Origin: CAWAYR01 sp050250955
GTDB lineage: Bacteria; Acidobacteriota; Vicinamibacteria; Vicinamibacterales; UBA2999
DNA: 64,000 nucleotides
NCBI GenBank assembly: GCA_050250955.1
Contig: JBFWNR010000003.1
Coordinates: 620,001 to 684,000, forward strand
Direction: 5' to 3'
Shown here: one piece after another, positions 24,393-33,459 of the stretch
How positions within the stretch are numbered: the stretch's first letter is position 1
Layout: every line of letters begins with the position of its first letter
Translations under genes and position numbers: made by a program
The notes under the pieces: model-generated
Seen by the model: the letters and a program-made list of their open reading frames with translations, nothing else
The model's database searches: none
What the model was told of the DNA's origin: nothing

Positions 24393-27206
24393 CTATGGCA
24401 CGGCGGTGAACGCGTAGCCCAGCCGTTCGCTGTCGAAGCCCGGCACCGACACGACGACGTCCAGCAGCCCCGCGGGCAGGGTCGGCGTGACCACGTCGAG
24501 TCGCGTGGCGTCCACCACGGTGACCGACGCCGCGGCCACGCCGCCGATCGTCACCGTCGTGCCGGCGGCGAAGCCGCCACCGGTGATCTGCAGCGTCGTG
24601 CCGCCGGCGGCCGGCCCGGTACGCGGTGCCACGTCGGCGACGAGCGGCGTCACCACCCGCACGAACACGTCGTCCACGCCGTTGGTGTCGCCCGGCACGA
24701 GCGAACTGGCGGCCGAGCGGTAGACCACGACCCGGCCGTCGCGGCTGAGCGCCGTGGCGACGCTCGACCCGTTGGCGCCGCGGTCGTAGTCGAGGCTGGC
24801 CTGGGTGGTGACGCCGGTGGCGCGATCGTGGACGAACGCCTGGCGCTGGCCCACGGTCACCCAGCTGGCGGCGCCGCGATGGAACGCCACGTGCCGGCCG
24901 GTGCGGTCCAGACTCGGCGTATCGGCCAGACCGCCGGCGCCGCTCACCGTGCGCATCTGGCCGGTGACGCGGTCGTAGACGAGGATGTCGCGGGCCAGGC
25001 CCAGGCCGAACGCCCACGCCGTCGTCCGGTCGGCGGCGAAGGCCACGATCCGTCCGTCGCCGCTCAGCGCCGGGTCGCGCGGATGCGCGAAGCGGGTGCC
25101 GACGCTCGCCCGCAGGTCGATGCGGACCGTCTCCCGTGTGTCGAGGTCGTGTACGAAGATGTCCGAGTCGCCGTTGGTGTCGCCGCGCACCAGGTCGGAG
25201 GCGAGCGAGGCGAACGCCACCAGGCGGCCGTCGTCACTGAGCGCGGGCGGGCTGGGCGCCGGATCGCCCGCCGACTGGCGGCCGCCGCGGCCGACGTTGA
25301 CGCGGACGGTGCGTCCGGTGGTGCGGTCGTGGACGAAGACGTCCCAGCGGTGATTGGTGTCGCCGTTCACCAGGTTGCTGGCGTCCGAGACGAAGGCGAT
25401 CCTGCGTCCGTCGGCGCTGATGGCCGGGAAGCGGCTGGTGCCGTTGGCCTGCCCGCCGTTGCTGGCCACGCTGACTCTGTAGGTGCGCTGGCTGCCGCGG
25501 TCGTGCACGAACACGTCGGGCCGCTGGTTGGTGTCGTTGGCGACGAAGGCCGTGCCCGGCGACTCGAACGCCACCAGCGTGCCGTCCTCGTTCAGCGCCG
25601 GGCTGCCGCTGCCGCCGCCGCCTTCGAGGCCGCCGTTGGCGACGCTGGCGCGGGTGATCTCCGCCGCCTCGACGTCGTGCACGAACACGTCGGGGCGGTT
25701 GTTGATGTCGGTGGCGACGATGCCGGGCGCATCCGTGGTGAACGCCGCCACCCAGCCGTTGCGGCTCAACGCCGGCCGCCCGGTGGTGGCGGCGGAGACC
25801 TGGCCGCCGCTGTCGGTGAGGCTGATGCGGCCGCGCAGGAACATCCGCGTGTCGCGCACGAACACGTCGCGGAGCTGGTTGGTGTCGCCCGCCGTGAGGG
25901 TGGCCGCGGTGGACGCGAAGGCCACATGGCGGCCATCGGCGCTGATGGCGGCGAGCCCGCTCGAGATCGCCGGCGCGCCGGCCGGCGCCACCGGCTGACC
26001 GTTGGCCGACGACAGGCTCACCCGTCGCGTGCGGCCGGTGCTGCGGTCGTGGAGGAACACGTCGCTGGCGCCGTTGGTGTCGTCCACGACCAGGTTGGTG
26101 GCGTCGGAGTCGAACACCACCCAGCGGCCGTCGCCGCTGATGGCCGGGCCGCGGCTGCCGAAGGCGCCATCCGCCTCGGCGCCGCCGGTGGCGACGCTCA
26201 CCCGGGTGGTGTCGCCGCTGACGCGGTCGTGCACGAAGACGTCGCGATCGCCGTTCCCGTCCGGGGACACCACGTTCGCCTCGGAGTCGAACGCGGCATG
26301 GCGGCCGTCGGCCGAGAGCGCCACGCTGAAGGTGTCGGCGCCGGTCGCCTGGGCGCCGCCGCTCCGCACGCTCACGCGGGTGGTCTCGCCGGTGACGCGG
26401 TCGTGCACGAACGCGTCGAGGACGCCGTTGGTGTCGCCGGCGACGAGATTGGCGGCATCCGAGATGAACGCCACGTAGCGGCCGTCGGCGCTCATCGACG
26501 GCCGGATGTTCCCCAAGGCATCGCCCACCGCCTCCACGCCGCCGGTGGCCACGCTCACCCGCGTGGTCGAGCCCGTGGTTCGGTCGTGCACGAAGACGTC
26601 CGGCGTGCCGTTGGTGTCGCCGCCGACCAGCGTGGTCAGCTCCGACGAAAAGGCGACGAGGCTGCCGTCGGCGCTCAACACCGGCCGCTGCGAGCGCGCG
26701 CCCGGCGCGCCGGTGGCTTGCCCGCCGCCGGTGGCGACGCTCACCCGGCTGGTGACGCCGGTGGCGCGGTCGTGGACGAAGATGTCGGCCAGGCCGTTGG
26801 AATCGCCGGCGACGAGGTTCGCGGCCGACGACTCGAACGCCACGACGCGGCCGTCGCCGCTCAGCGCCACACCGAACCTGCCCGAGGCGCCGCCGGTGGC
26901 CTCCGCGCCTCCGGGCCCGAGGTTGACCCGCATCACGGCGCCGGTGTGGCGCTCCGCCACGAACACGTCGGCGACGCCGTTGGTGTCGCCGGCGACCAGG
27001 TTGGTGGCGGTGGACTCGAAGGCGACGACACGGCCATCGCCCGAGATCGCCACCGCCGCCTGGCCCGAGGCGCCGCCCAGCGCCGGCCCGCCGCTCTGGG
27101 CGCGGCTGACGAGTGTCGTCTGCGCTCCGGCCGTGCTCCCGGCGAGTGTGAGTATCGCCACGCTCGCCGCGGCGATCGGGTTGCGCGTGGATGCCATCCT
27201 GAGCAT
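24393..27206 (-). CDS. Secreted repeat protein with 14 PD40-like/DxNG units and an IPT/TIG domain
   Basis: The 937-residue protein has a signal peptide (AAASVAILTLAGSTAGAQ) and then 14 units of about 59 residues. Each consists of a strand like RPALSADGRxVAFxS followed by NLVAGDTNGxxDVFVHDRxTGxTxRVSV. The DxNGxxD loop resembles calcium-binding loops; 12 units keep it and two (residues about 700-790) have lost it. An IPT/TIG immunoglobulin-like domain ends the protein (VADVAPRTGPAAGGTTLQITGGGF). It should fold as one or two beta-propellers. Start is 27206 or 27197. Family members are frequent in Acidobacteriota; the role is unknown. Confidence 0.85.
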   Translation of the reverse strand: MLRMASTRNPIAAASVAILTLAGSTAGAQTTLVSRAQSGGPALGGASGQAAVAISGDGRVVAFESTATNLVAGDTNGVADVFVAERHTGAVMRVNLGPGGAEATGGASGRFGVALSGDGRVVAFESSAANLVAGDSNGLADIFVHDRATGVTSRVSVATGGGQATGAPGARSQRPVLSADGSLVAFSSELTTLVGGDTNGTPDVFVHDRTTGSTTRVSVATGGVEAVGDALGNIRPSMSADGRYVAFISDAANLVAGDTNGVLDAFVHDRVTGETTRVSVRSGGAQATGADTFSVALSADGRHAAFDSEANVVSPDGNGDRDVFVHDRVSGDTTRVSVATGGAEADGAFGSRGPAISGDGRWVVFDSDATNLVVDDTNGASDVFLHDRSTGRTRRVSLSSANGQPVAPAGAPAISSGLAAISADGRHVAFASTAATLTAGDTNQLRDVFVRDTRMFLRGRISLTDSGGQVSAATTGRPALSRNGWVAAFTTDAPGIVATDINNRPDVFVHDVEAAEITRASVANGGLEGGGGSGSPALNEDGTLVAFESPGTAFVANDTNQRPDVFVHDRGSQRTYRVSVASNGGQANGTSRFPAISADGRRIAFVSDASNLVNGDTNHRWDVFVHDRTTGRTVRVNVGRGGRQSAGDPAPSPPALSDDGRLVAFASLASDLVRGDTNGDSDIFVHDLDTRETVRIDLRASVGTRFAHPRDPALSGDGRIVAFAADRTTAWAFGLGLARDILVYDRVTGQMRTVSGAGGLADTPSLDRTGRHVAFHRGAASWVTVGQRQAFVHDRATGVTTQASLDYDRGANGSSVATALSRDGRVVVYRSAASSLVPGDTNGVDDVFVRVVTPLVADVAPRTGPAAGGTTLQITGGGFAAGTTVTIGGVAAASVTVVDATRLDVVTPTLPAGLLDVVVSVPGFDSERLGYAFTAVP

Positions 27207-27251
27207 CGGTGTCCGATCCGGGTATCGGCTCGAGCGGCCCCCCAGCCGTAG

Positions 27252-27257
27252 TAGAGT
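27252..27257 (+). promoter_or_regulatory. -10-like box of the alpha/beta hydrolase gene (leaderless)
   Basis: TAGAGT ends 6 nt before the GTG at 27264, with no ribosome site. It is the same hexamer as at 16315. Confidence 0.5.
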
Positions 27258-27263
27258 CCGCGC

Positions 27264-28061
27264 GTGCGTCCGGCCGCCGCCGCCCTCCTCCTGCTGTGCG
27301 CGGTCTCGGACGCGCGGAGCCAGACCCTCACCGACCGGACGATTGCGGCCGGCGGGACGACGCTCCGCCTCCGCTGCGGCGGCGAACGCGCACCCGGCGC
27401 GCCGCTGGTCGTGTTCGAGGCCGGCGCCTTCAACACCGTGGACACCTGGCGCGACGTCCACCAGCCGATCGCGGCGTTCGCCCGCGCCTGCGCCCACGAT
27501 CGTCCCGGCCGCGGCGCGAGCGGCCCGCCGCCGCCCGGCCTCGACGGCCCCGGCTACGTGGCGCTCGTCGCGGCCGCGCTCGCCGCCGCGGATGAGGCGC
27601 CGCCCTACGTCCTCGTGGGCCATTCGCTCGGCGGCCTCATCGCGCAGCTCTACGCGGCCGAGCGGCCGGCCGAGGTCGCCGGCGTGGTGCTGGTGGATTC
27701 CTCGCACCCGGATCAGGTGCGCCGCCTCGCCGGCCTCCCACGCCTCACCCTCCCGCCGCGCACCACGCCGGCGCCGCCGCCGGAGCCGGTGTCGCTCGAC
27801 GCGCTGTCGACGGCCCTGCACCACGCACCGCCGCCGCTGAAGGTGCCGCTGGTGGTGCTGTCGCGCAGCCACTGGCTCCGCGCCGACGACGGCGCCGAGC
27901 CGCGGGCGTGGCTCGAACGCTGGCACGGGCTGCAGCGCGACCTGGCGGCGACGTCGCGGCAGACCCGGCACGTCGTCGCCCCCGACAGCGGCCATTACGT
28001 GCAGAACGACGCCCCGGCGCTGGTCGTCGGGGCGGTGCGCGGCCTGATTCCGCGGCCCTGA
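27264..28061 (+). CDS. Exported alpha/beta hydrolase
   Basis: The 265-residue protein has a signal peptide (AAAALLLLCAVSDARSQ) and an alpha/beta-hydrolase core. The nucleophile elbow is LVGHSLGGLIAQLYA (Ser in GHSLG), the acid is likely the aspartate near LSRSHWLRADDGAEP, and the catalytic histidine is in APDSGHYVQNDAP. The oxyanion region is VVFEAGAFNTVDTW. Substrates may be esters or lactones; nothing narrows this. The leaderless GTG is supported by a TAGAGT box 6 nt upstream. It is divergent from the repeat protein. Confidence 0.82.
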   Translation: MRPAAAALLLLCAVSDARSQTLTDRTIAAGGTTLRLRCGGERAPGAPLVVFEAGAFNTVDTWRDVHQPIAAFARACAHDRPGRGASGPPPPGLDGPGYVALVAAALAAADEAPPYVLVGHSLGGLIAQLYAAERPAEVAGVVLVDSSHPDQVRRLAGLPRLTLPPRTTPAPPPEPVSLDALSTALHHAPPPLKVPLVVLSRSHWLRADDGAEPRAWLERWHGLQRDLAATSRQTRHVVAPDSGHYVQNDAPALVVGAVRGLIPRP

Positions 28062-28092
28062 CATTTCGCCCGCGGTCAGCGGCCGAACTCGC

Positions 28093-28098
28093 TAGAAT
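28093..28098 (+). promoter_or_regulatory. -10 box of the secreted protein gene at 28122 (leadered)
   Basis: TAGAAT (five of six) is followed by a 23-nt leader with a GCGGAGGC ribosome site before the ATG. Confidence 0.45.
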
Positions 28099-28121
28099 CG
28101 CCGACGCGGAGGCGCACCCTC

Positions 28122-29261
28122 ATGACCCGAAAGGCCCGGCACCTGGTCGGCGGCGTGGTCGTTTCCCTGCTCGGTGGATTGCTCGCCGCCTCGGCGCCGC
28201 TCGGCGCGCAGGCTCAGCAGGCGGCCCGTCCATCCGGCGCGGGCGGCTGGCAGGTGCCGCGGACGCCCGACGGCGTGCCCGACCTGCAGGGCAACTGGAC
28301 CAACGAGACGCAGACTCCGCTCGAGCGGCTCGGCCCGCAGGGCGCCACCCTCACCGACGATCAGGCGGCGGCGATCGAGGCCCGCGCCAAAACGGTGGAG
28401 GAGTTCCGCAGCCAGGACAGCGATCCCAACCGCGGGGCGCCGCCGGTGGGCGGCGAGAACCGGCTGGCCGCGCCGGGCGAGAAGACCTTCATCGAGCGCA
28501 TCTCGGAAGCGGCCGGCGGCGCGGTGGGCGGCTACAACGGCTTCTGGCTCGACCCGGGGGCCAACGTGATCCGCATCGACGGCGTGGCGCGGAGTTCGAT
28601 CATCACCGACCCGCCCAACGGCCGCATCCCGCCGCCGACGCCGGCCGGGCAGGCGCGCCGCGCCGCGCTGGCCGCCGAAGCCAAGCGCTTCGGCGAGTTC
28701 GATCACCCCGAGGTGCGGCCGCTGTCGGATCGGTGCCTGGTCTCGTTCGGGTCCAACGCCGGCCCGCCGATGCTGCCCAACTACTTCTACAACAACAACT
28801 ACACCATCGTGCAGACGCGCGATCACCTGATGATCCTGAGCGAGATGGTGCACGACGTGCGCATCATCCCGATCGGCGCCAATGCCAGACACGGGCCGGC
28901 GGCGCTGGCGCCGTGGTTCGGCGACTCGGTGGGCCACTGGGAGGGCGACACGCTGGTGGTCGAGACCATCCACATCCGCCCGGCGCAACTGCGCCAGCCG
29001 AGCATCCTGTGGGCGTATCGCGGCGCCTCGCCGGCGATGAAGGTCACCGAGCGCTTCGCCCGTACCGGCCCCGACACGGTGAATTACCAATTCACCGTCG
29101 AGGACCCGGAGGTGTTCACGGCGCCGTTCTCCGGTGAACTGCCGTTCACGCGCATCGACGAGCTGATCTACGAGTACGCCTGCCACGAGGCGAACTACGC
29201 GATGGAGAACATCCTGTCGGGCGAGCGCGCGAAGGAGCGCGAAGAGGCCGGCAGGAAGTAG
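28122..29261 (+). CDS. Secreted protein of unknown function, Acidobacteriota-type
   Basis: The 379-residue protein has a signal peptide ending in GAQAQQ, then the motif WQVPRTPDGVPDLQGNWTNETQTPLER. Similar openings recur in many secreted proteins of Acidobacteriota, as I recall. The rest is rich in aromatic and acidic residues: YNGFWLDPGANVIRIDG, RSSIITDPPNGRIPP, and WFGDSVGHWEGDTLVVETI, a strand pattern that suggests a beta-sandwich or propeller blade. I know no enzymatic activity for the family. It has a good ribosome site. Its stop codon is the TAG of a hairpin element. Confidence 0.7.
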   Translation: MTRKARHLVGGVVVSLLGGLLAASAPLGAQAQQAARPSGAGGWQVPRTPDGVPDLQGNWTNETQTPLERLGPQGATLTDDQAAAIEARAKTVEEFRSQDSDPNRGAPPVGGENRLAAPGEKTFIERISEAAGGAVGGYNGFWLDPGANVIRIDGVARSSIITDPPNGRIPPPTPAGQARRAALAAEAKRFGEFDHPEVRPLSDRCLVSFGSNAGPPMLPNYFYNNNYTIVQTRDHLMILSEMVHDVRIIPIGANARHGPAALAPWFGDSVGHWEGDTLVVETIHIRPAQLRQPSILWAYRGASPAMKVTERFARTGPDTVNYQFTVEDPEVFTAPFSGELPFTRIDELIYEYACHEANYAMENILSGERAKEREEAGRK

Positions 29262-29312
29262 GGCAGCTCTACAGCGCTGCCCCGGACGGCAGGCCGGAAG
29301 GCCTGACCTAGG
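29258..29312. repeat. Hairpin element pair, locus 6
   Basis: A copy at 29258-29281 (GGCAGCTC/GCGCTGCC, loop TACA, one mismatch) and a divergent one at 29288-29312 (arms GGCAGGCC/GGCCTGAC) lie between convergent genes. The first gives the TAG stop of the upstream gene, and the last CTAG gives the stop of the convergent one. Confidence 0.7.
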
Positions 29313-31965
29313 TGATCCAGAAGTTCACCAGCTCCGTCATCGTCCACGCGCCGCCGACTTTTTCGAGCACTACCGTGGCCCCCGAGTAGCCGACCGCGAT
29401 CGGCACCAGCGCCCGGGTGCGCGCGGCGTCGGTGAACTCGATCGACGAGAACGCCGGATAGGTGAGGATCTCGAAGCCACCCCAGTGGCCGGGACGGGTG
29501 GGGAAGAACCGGTTCCACCACTGGACGATCGACCGTGCGTCTCCGATCGGCTGGTTGGGCACCTGCATCACCGACGTCGGCGTTCGCCGCGCCGTGCCGC
29601 CAATTTGCGAGATCGTACGGGTGAGGTACTCGACGTCGTCGCCCGACATGAAGACCACGTTCGAGAGCGCGGCGGGCGACCGTGCGACGTTCACGACGCG
29701 GACGGCGCCGTCGGCCGTCTTCACCGTGAGGGCATTGCGGGCCACGACGTAGCGCGGCAGCACCGCCGGCCATTCCGCCGCGCTCCACTGCGACCTGAGC
29801 AGCGCGTTGCCGAGCGGCAGGAAGACGGCGGTGCGCACGGCCAGCACGTCGGCGTCCAGCGTGCCGGCCGCCGGCGCGGGCGTGGTGCCGACGCCATCGG
29901 CCACCCAGCGGGTGAGCATCGCGGTGAGCGCGCGTTCGGCGTCGTCGGGCGGGCCCGTCAGGTAGCGCAGCGTCGCAGCGACCATGCCGGCGGTGCCGGC
30001 CGTGGCGTCGAACGGTTCGCGCGCCAAGGCCTCGAGGTCGGCCAGCGCCGCCACGACATCGGCGGCCGACGCGCCGGCGCCGGCGCGCGCCACGGCGGCG
30101 TCCAGCCGGGCGCGGCGCAGCGTGGTGCGGGCCTCGGCGCCCACGGGCGTTGCGGCGTGGCGGCGAGCCACGGCGTCGAGCACCGCGACGGCCTCGGCCG
30201 GCTGGCCCTCGCGGAACAGCCAGCGCCCGCGTTCCAGGTCGCTTGCGCCCGGCTGACCGAGCGTGCGACCGATCTCCGCGACACGCTGTTCGAGCGCCGA
30301 GCGCCTGACCTGCGCGCGGTTCACGGCCAGCGGGTTGGCGGGGAACTCGGGCGCGTGCCCGGGCACGAGCGGCAGATCGAGGGACAGCAGGTCGCCGAGG
30401 CCTGTCACCCAGGCGTCCAGAGCCGCCCGGTAGTGTCGAGCCGCGGCGTCGAACGCCGCGTCCTGTTCGCTGACCCGGCCGGCGTAGGCCAGGGCGAGCG
30501 CGCGCACGAAGGCGTCATCGGGGTACGCCTCCGCGGCGGCGACGAACGCGGCGATGGCGGCGTCGCGGCGTCCTGCCGCCTGTGCCACCTGCCCGAGCCG
30601 TATCGCCGGCACCCAGGCGTCGGGTGCGGTGGCGAACCGCTGGCGATACTGCGCGAAGTGGCCGCCGGCCGCGACCAGCGACGCCGGATCCGCGAACTCG
30701 CGTTCGGCCAGTCGCGCCAGCGCCTGTCGGGCGATGCGTGGGTCGGGCGAGGTCGCCGCGGCGGCGAGCAGCGCCCTCACCTCGGCTTCGCGGGTGGCCG
30801 TGCGCGGCGCCAGCACCACGCCGCCGATGAAAGACCCCGGTCCGGTGTCGAGCCAGGTGGCATACAGCAGCTTCGCGGCGGCCGGGTCGGGCGCGATCGT
30901 TGCCAACTCCTCGAACTGCCGGTGCATCACCGCCAGGCCGTCGGGCAGGAACGACGCCAATACCGGCACCAGGCGCGTGAACAGGCCGTCGATACGGCGC
31001 ATCGGCATCGGTGCCGTGAACAGCGCCTGGTGCGTGCGCGCGAATTGCCGGACGCCCTCCAGCATGCGCGTCGCGCTCTGCGCGGTGAGCTTCGGCTGGA
31101 ACATGAAGTAGCCGGTGACCAGCTCGGGCGCCTGCTCCACCCACGGGCAGGGCGGATAGCGCCCGCTCTCCAGATCCGCCACGATGGCCAGCACCTCGAC
31201 GAACGCATCGGCCGGATCGGGGTTGGCGCCGGCCAGCACGAAGTTGTTCCAGTTGCGCGCCATGTGGAAGCCCTTGGTGTAACGGGCCTTGGCGGCCACC
31301 ACCGAGCCCGGCGCAGCGGCGGCGATCTGCTCGAGCGAATCGAGGTACGCCGGTGTGAGCCGCGTCCGCGGCAACCGATCGATCTCGGCCAGGCGCACGG
31401 CTTCGGTGCCGCCGTACTCCTGGGCGACGCGCGCGAAGCGCGCCTCCCACTCGCCGGGTTCGCGGCCCGGATCCAGGGCGGCCGCCTGTAACGGCAACAG
31501 CGCGACGGCGACAGCGGCGGCCCGTTCGCGGTCGAGCCCTGGCAGGGCCCGCTGGGCCGTGGCCAGCACCGCCCGCAGCCGCGCCCGGTAGCCGCGCGAC
31601 TGGTCGCGCTGGATGGCGGAGGTGTCGAGACCCTTCACGGCCTCGTCGAGCCGATCAGGGCGGCGCTGAGCCACGTGTTCGAGCACCGTGAAGGCGTCGT
31701 CCAGCCGCTCGGCCCGCACCAGCCAGCCCACGGTGTGCGGGCTGTCGGGAAAGCGCCGCAGGCGCTCGGCGGCCTCACGCTGCACGGCCAGCCTCCGGTG
31801 CACGAACTGCGCCGACCCGCCGCCCGGCCAGCCACCGTTCCAGTCGATGGTCTCGACCGGCGTGTCCTCGAGGATGGGCGCCGGCTGGCGGGCCTGAAGC
31901 AGGGCCCCGGCCATGCCGAGCCACAGGCCGAGCCCGATGCCGATGCGCGCGCCGCGTCTCGTCAT
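29308..31965 (-). CDS. Large periplasmic TPR-like helical protein, unknown function
   Basis: The 885-residue protein has a signal peptide (GIGLGLWLGMAGALLQARQ). Long Ala-rich helical stretches with TPR-like spacing follow, for example AFVAAAEAYPDDAFVRALALAYAGRVSEQDAAFDAAARHYRAALDAW and LERGRWLFREGQPAEAVAVLDAVARRHAATPVGAEARTTLRRARLDAA. The last 130 residues are a smaller alpha/beta region resembling an NTF2-like fold (SIEFTDAARTRALVPIAVGYSGATVVLEKVGGAWTMTELVNFWIT). The ATG at 31965 follows an AAAGGGGG ribosome site. It may scaffold a periplasmic complex; no family name is certain. Confidence 0.65.
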   Translation of the reverse strand: MTRRGARIGIGLGLWLGMAGALLQARQPAPILEDTPVETIDWNGGWPGGGSAQFVHRRLAVQREAAERLRRFPDSPHTVGWLVRAERLDDAFTVLEHVAQRRPDRLDEAVKGLDTSAIQRDQSRGYRARLRAVLATAQRALPGLDRERAAAVAVALLPLQAAALDPGREPGEWEARFARVAQEYGGTEAVRLAEIDRLPRTRLTPAYLDSLEQIAAAAPGSVVAAKARYTKGFHMARNWNNFVLAGANPDPADAFVEVLAIVADLESGRYPPCPWVEQAPELVTGYFMFQPKLTAQSATRMLEGVRQFARTHQALFTAPMPMRRIDGLFTRLVPVLASFLPDGLAVMHRQFEELATIAPDPAAAKLLYATWLDTGPGSFIGGVVLAPRTATREAEVRALLAAAATSPDPRIARQALARLAEREFADPASLVAAGGHFAQYRQRFATAPDAWVPAIRLGQVAQAAGRRDAAIAAFVAAAEAYPDDAFVRALALAYAGRVSEQDAAFDAAARHYRAALDAWVTGLGDLLSLDLPLVPGHAPEFPANPLAVNRAQVRRSALEQRVAEIGRTLGQPGASDLERGRWLFREGQPAEAVAVLDAVARRHAATPVGAEARTTLRRARLDAAVARAGAGASAADVVAALADLEALAREPFDATAGTAGMVAATLRYLTGPPDDAERALTAMLTRWVADGVGTTPAPAAGTLDADVLAVRTAVFLPLGNALLRSQWSAAEWPAVLPRYVVARNALTVKTADGAVRVVNVARSPAALSNVVFMSGDDVEYLTRTISQIGGTARRTPTSVMQVPNQPIGDARSIVQWWNRFFPTRPGHWGGFEILTYPAFSSIEFTDAARTRALVPIAVGYSGATVVLEKVGGAWTMTELVNFWIT

Positions 31966-32048
31966 GCCCCCTTTGGACACCGCCGACACGGAATCGGCCG
32001 TGTCGCGGCGCGCAGTTCCGCCCTCACGATCGCCCTCGCACCGGCCGA

Positions 32049-32054
32049 TAGATT
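32049..32054 (+). promoter_or_regulatory. -10-like box of the PilT-like gene
   Basis: TAGATT lies 45 nt before the ATG at 32100, giving a leader of about 40 nt. The leader contains the perfect palindrome GGCCTCCGGAGGCC (32082-32095), whose right half holds the GGAGG ribosome site, so local pairing could limit translation. Confidence 0.35.
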
Positions 32055-32099
32055 ACGCGGGGGTACCCGCGCTCCACCCGCGGCCTCCGGAGGCCCGGG

Positions 32100-33341
32100 A
32101 TGAGCACGAGCGCGAGCGACGCCACCAGCACCACGAGCGTGCGCGAACTGGATCAGCTGTTCGGCGCGCTGTCGCCGCAGGCTGCGGCCTTTCCCACCGA
32201 CGCGCTGATCGGGCGCATGCTCGACGCCGGTGAGGGCATCAGCGATCTGGTGTTCTCGCCCGGCCGGCCGCCGCAGGTGGAGCAGCACGGCGAGCTGACG
32301 CCGGTGGCGCTCACCGGCCTGACCACGCTCACCGCGGACCACACCGCCGTCATCGCCCGCCACCTGGTGAACGGCCAGGCGCAGGCGGTGCGCGCGCTGC
32401 GCGACCAGGGCGCCTGCGACCTCTCGTTCATCCTCGGCACCCGGGCCCGCTTCCGCGTCAACGTCTTCCGCCAGCGCGGCACGTTCGCGATCGTGATGCG
32501 GGTGATCGCCACCAAGGTGCCGACGCTCGAAGAACTCGGCCTGCCGCCGTACCTGAAGCAGATCGCGTCGCTCAAGAGCGGCATCGTGCTGGTGACCGGC
32601 CCGACCGGGTCGGGCAAGTCGTCGACGCTGGCGGCGATGATCGACCTCATCAACGAGACCCGCGCCGAGCACATCATCACCATCGAAGACCCGGTGGAGT
32701 TCCTCCACGAGCACAAGAAGGGCACGGTTCACCAGCGCGAGCTGCACAGCGACACGCCGACCTTCGCGCTGGCGCTGCGCGCCGCGCTGCGCCAGGCGCC
32801 CAAGGTGATCCTGGTCGGCGAGATGCGCGACCGCGAGACGATGGAGATCGCGCTGACTGCCGCCGAAACCGGCCACCTGGTGCTCTCCACGCTGCACACC
32901 ATCGACGCCTCGCGCACCGTGGACCGCATCATCGGCGCCTTCGACGTCGGCGACCAGCAGGCCATCCGCATCCGCCTGGCCGCCACCTTCCGCGCCTTCA
33001 TCTCGCAGCGCCTGGTGCCCAGGAAGGGCGGCGGCCGGCTGCCGCTGCTCGAGATCCTCACCTCGACGCTGCGCACCCGCGACTACATCGAGAAGGGCGA
33101 CAGCGAGGGCCGCTCGCTGCTCGACGCCATGCGCGACGGCGCGCTGGACGGCATGCAGACCTTCGACGGCGAGATCGAACGCCTGGTCCGCGGCGGCGTG
33201 ATCACCGGCGCCGTCGGCCTGCTCTACGCGACCAACGCCGCCAACCTGCGCGTGATGATGGCCGACGTGAAGCTGGACGACGAGCCGGCGCCGGCCAGCA
33301 ACACGATCGAGGGCCTGGAAGCGGGGCTCATCAGCCAGTAG
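32100..33341 (+). CDS. PilT/PilU-like type IV pilus retraction ATPase
   Basis: The 413-residue hexameric ATPase has Walker A GPTGSGKS (residues 167-174), the Asp-box ITIEDPVEFLH, Walker B VILVGEMRDRETMEIALTAAETGHLVLSTLHT and the C-terminal region AFISQRLVPRKGGGRLPLLEILTST. The canonical PilT is about 345 residues; this one has an N-terminal extension of about 50 Ser/Thr-rich residues and a C-terminal tail. No other pilus genes lie in the window, so it may belong to a pilus encoded elsewhere or serve as a PilU-type accessory. The start is fixed by GGAGG inside a palindromic leader. Confidence 0.85.
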   Translation: MSTSASDATSTTSVRELDQLFGALSPQAAAFPTDALIGRMLDAGEGISDLVFSPGRPPQVEQHGELTPVALTGLTTLTADHTAVIARHLVNGQAQAVRALRDQGACDLSFILGTRARFRVNVFRQRGTFAIVMRVIATKVPTLEELGLPPYLKQIASLKSGIVLVTGPTGSGKSSTLAAMIDLINETRAEHIITIEDPVEFLHEHKKGTVHQRELHSDTPTFALALRAALRQAPKVILVGEMRDRETMEIALTAAETGHLVLSTLHTIDASRTVDRIIGAFDVGDQQAIRIRLAATFRAFISQRLVPRKGGGRLPLLEILTSTLRTRDYIEKGDSEGRSLLDAMRDGALDGMQTFDGEIERLVRGGVITGAVGLLYATNAANLRVMMADVKLDDEPAPASNTIEGLEAGLISQ

Positions 33342-33426
33342 CGCCTGGCCCCACTGGCACGAAATCTGCGCAATCCGCGTGCCGTCGGGGCCAGCCGCCC
33401 GGCCATCCCGCCGCGCGGCTGCTGAG

Positions 33427-33432
33427 TACAAT
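33427..33432 (+). promoter_or_regulatory. -10 box before the kinase gene
   Basis: TACAAT (five of six) ends 6 nt before an ATG at 33439 that opens a six-codon ORF, not the kinase itself. The kinase start is 24 nt from the box. Confidence 0.5.
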
Positions 33433-33438
33433 CCCGGC

Positions 33439-33459
33439 ATGCCTTGGGCAGCGGCGTGA
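33439..33459 (+). CDS. Possible leaderless six-codon upstream ORF (MPWAAA)
   Basis: ATG CCT TGG GCA GCG GCG TGA begins 6 nt after a TACAAT box, the spacing seen for leaderless genes in this window. Its TGA overlaps the in-frame kinase GTG at 33456 (GTGA). Translation of the mini-ORF could lead to re-initiation at the kinase. It is equally possible that the kinase simply uses TTG 33444 and the ATG is chance. Confidence 0.3.
   Translation: MPWAAA

Noticed and set aside
24393..27206. Regularly spaced similar DNA blocks, CRISPR-like at first sight
   Set aside because: The periodicity is about 177 bp, the blocks are imperfect, and they encode one continuous protein of 59-residue units.
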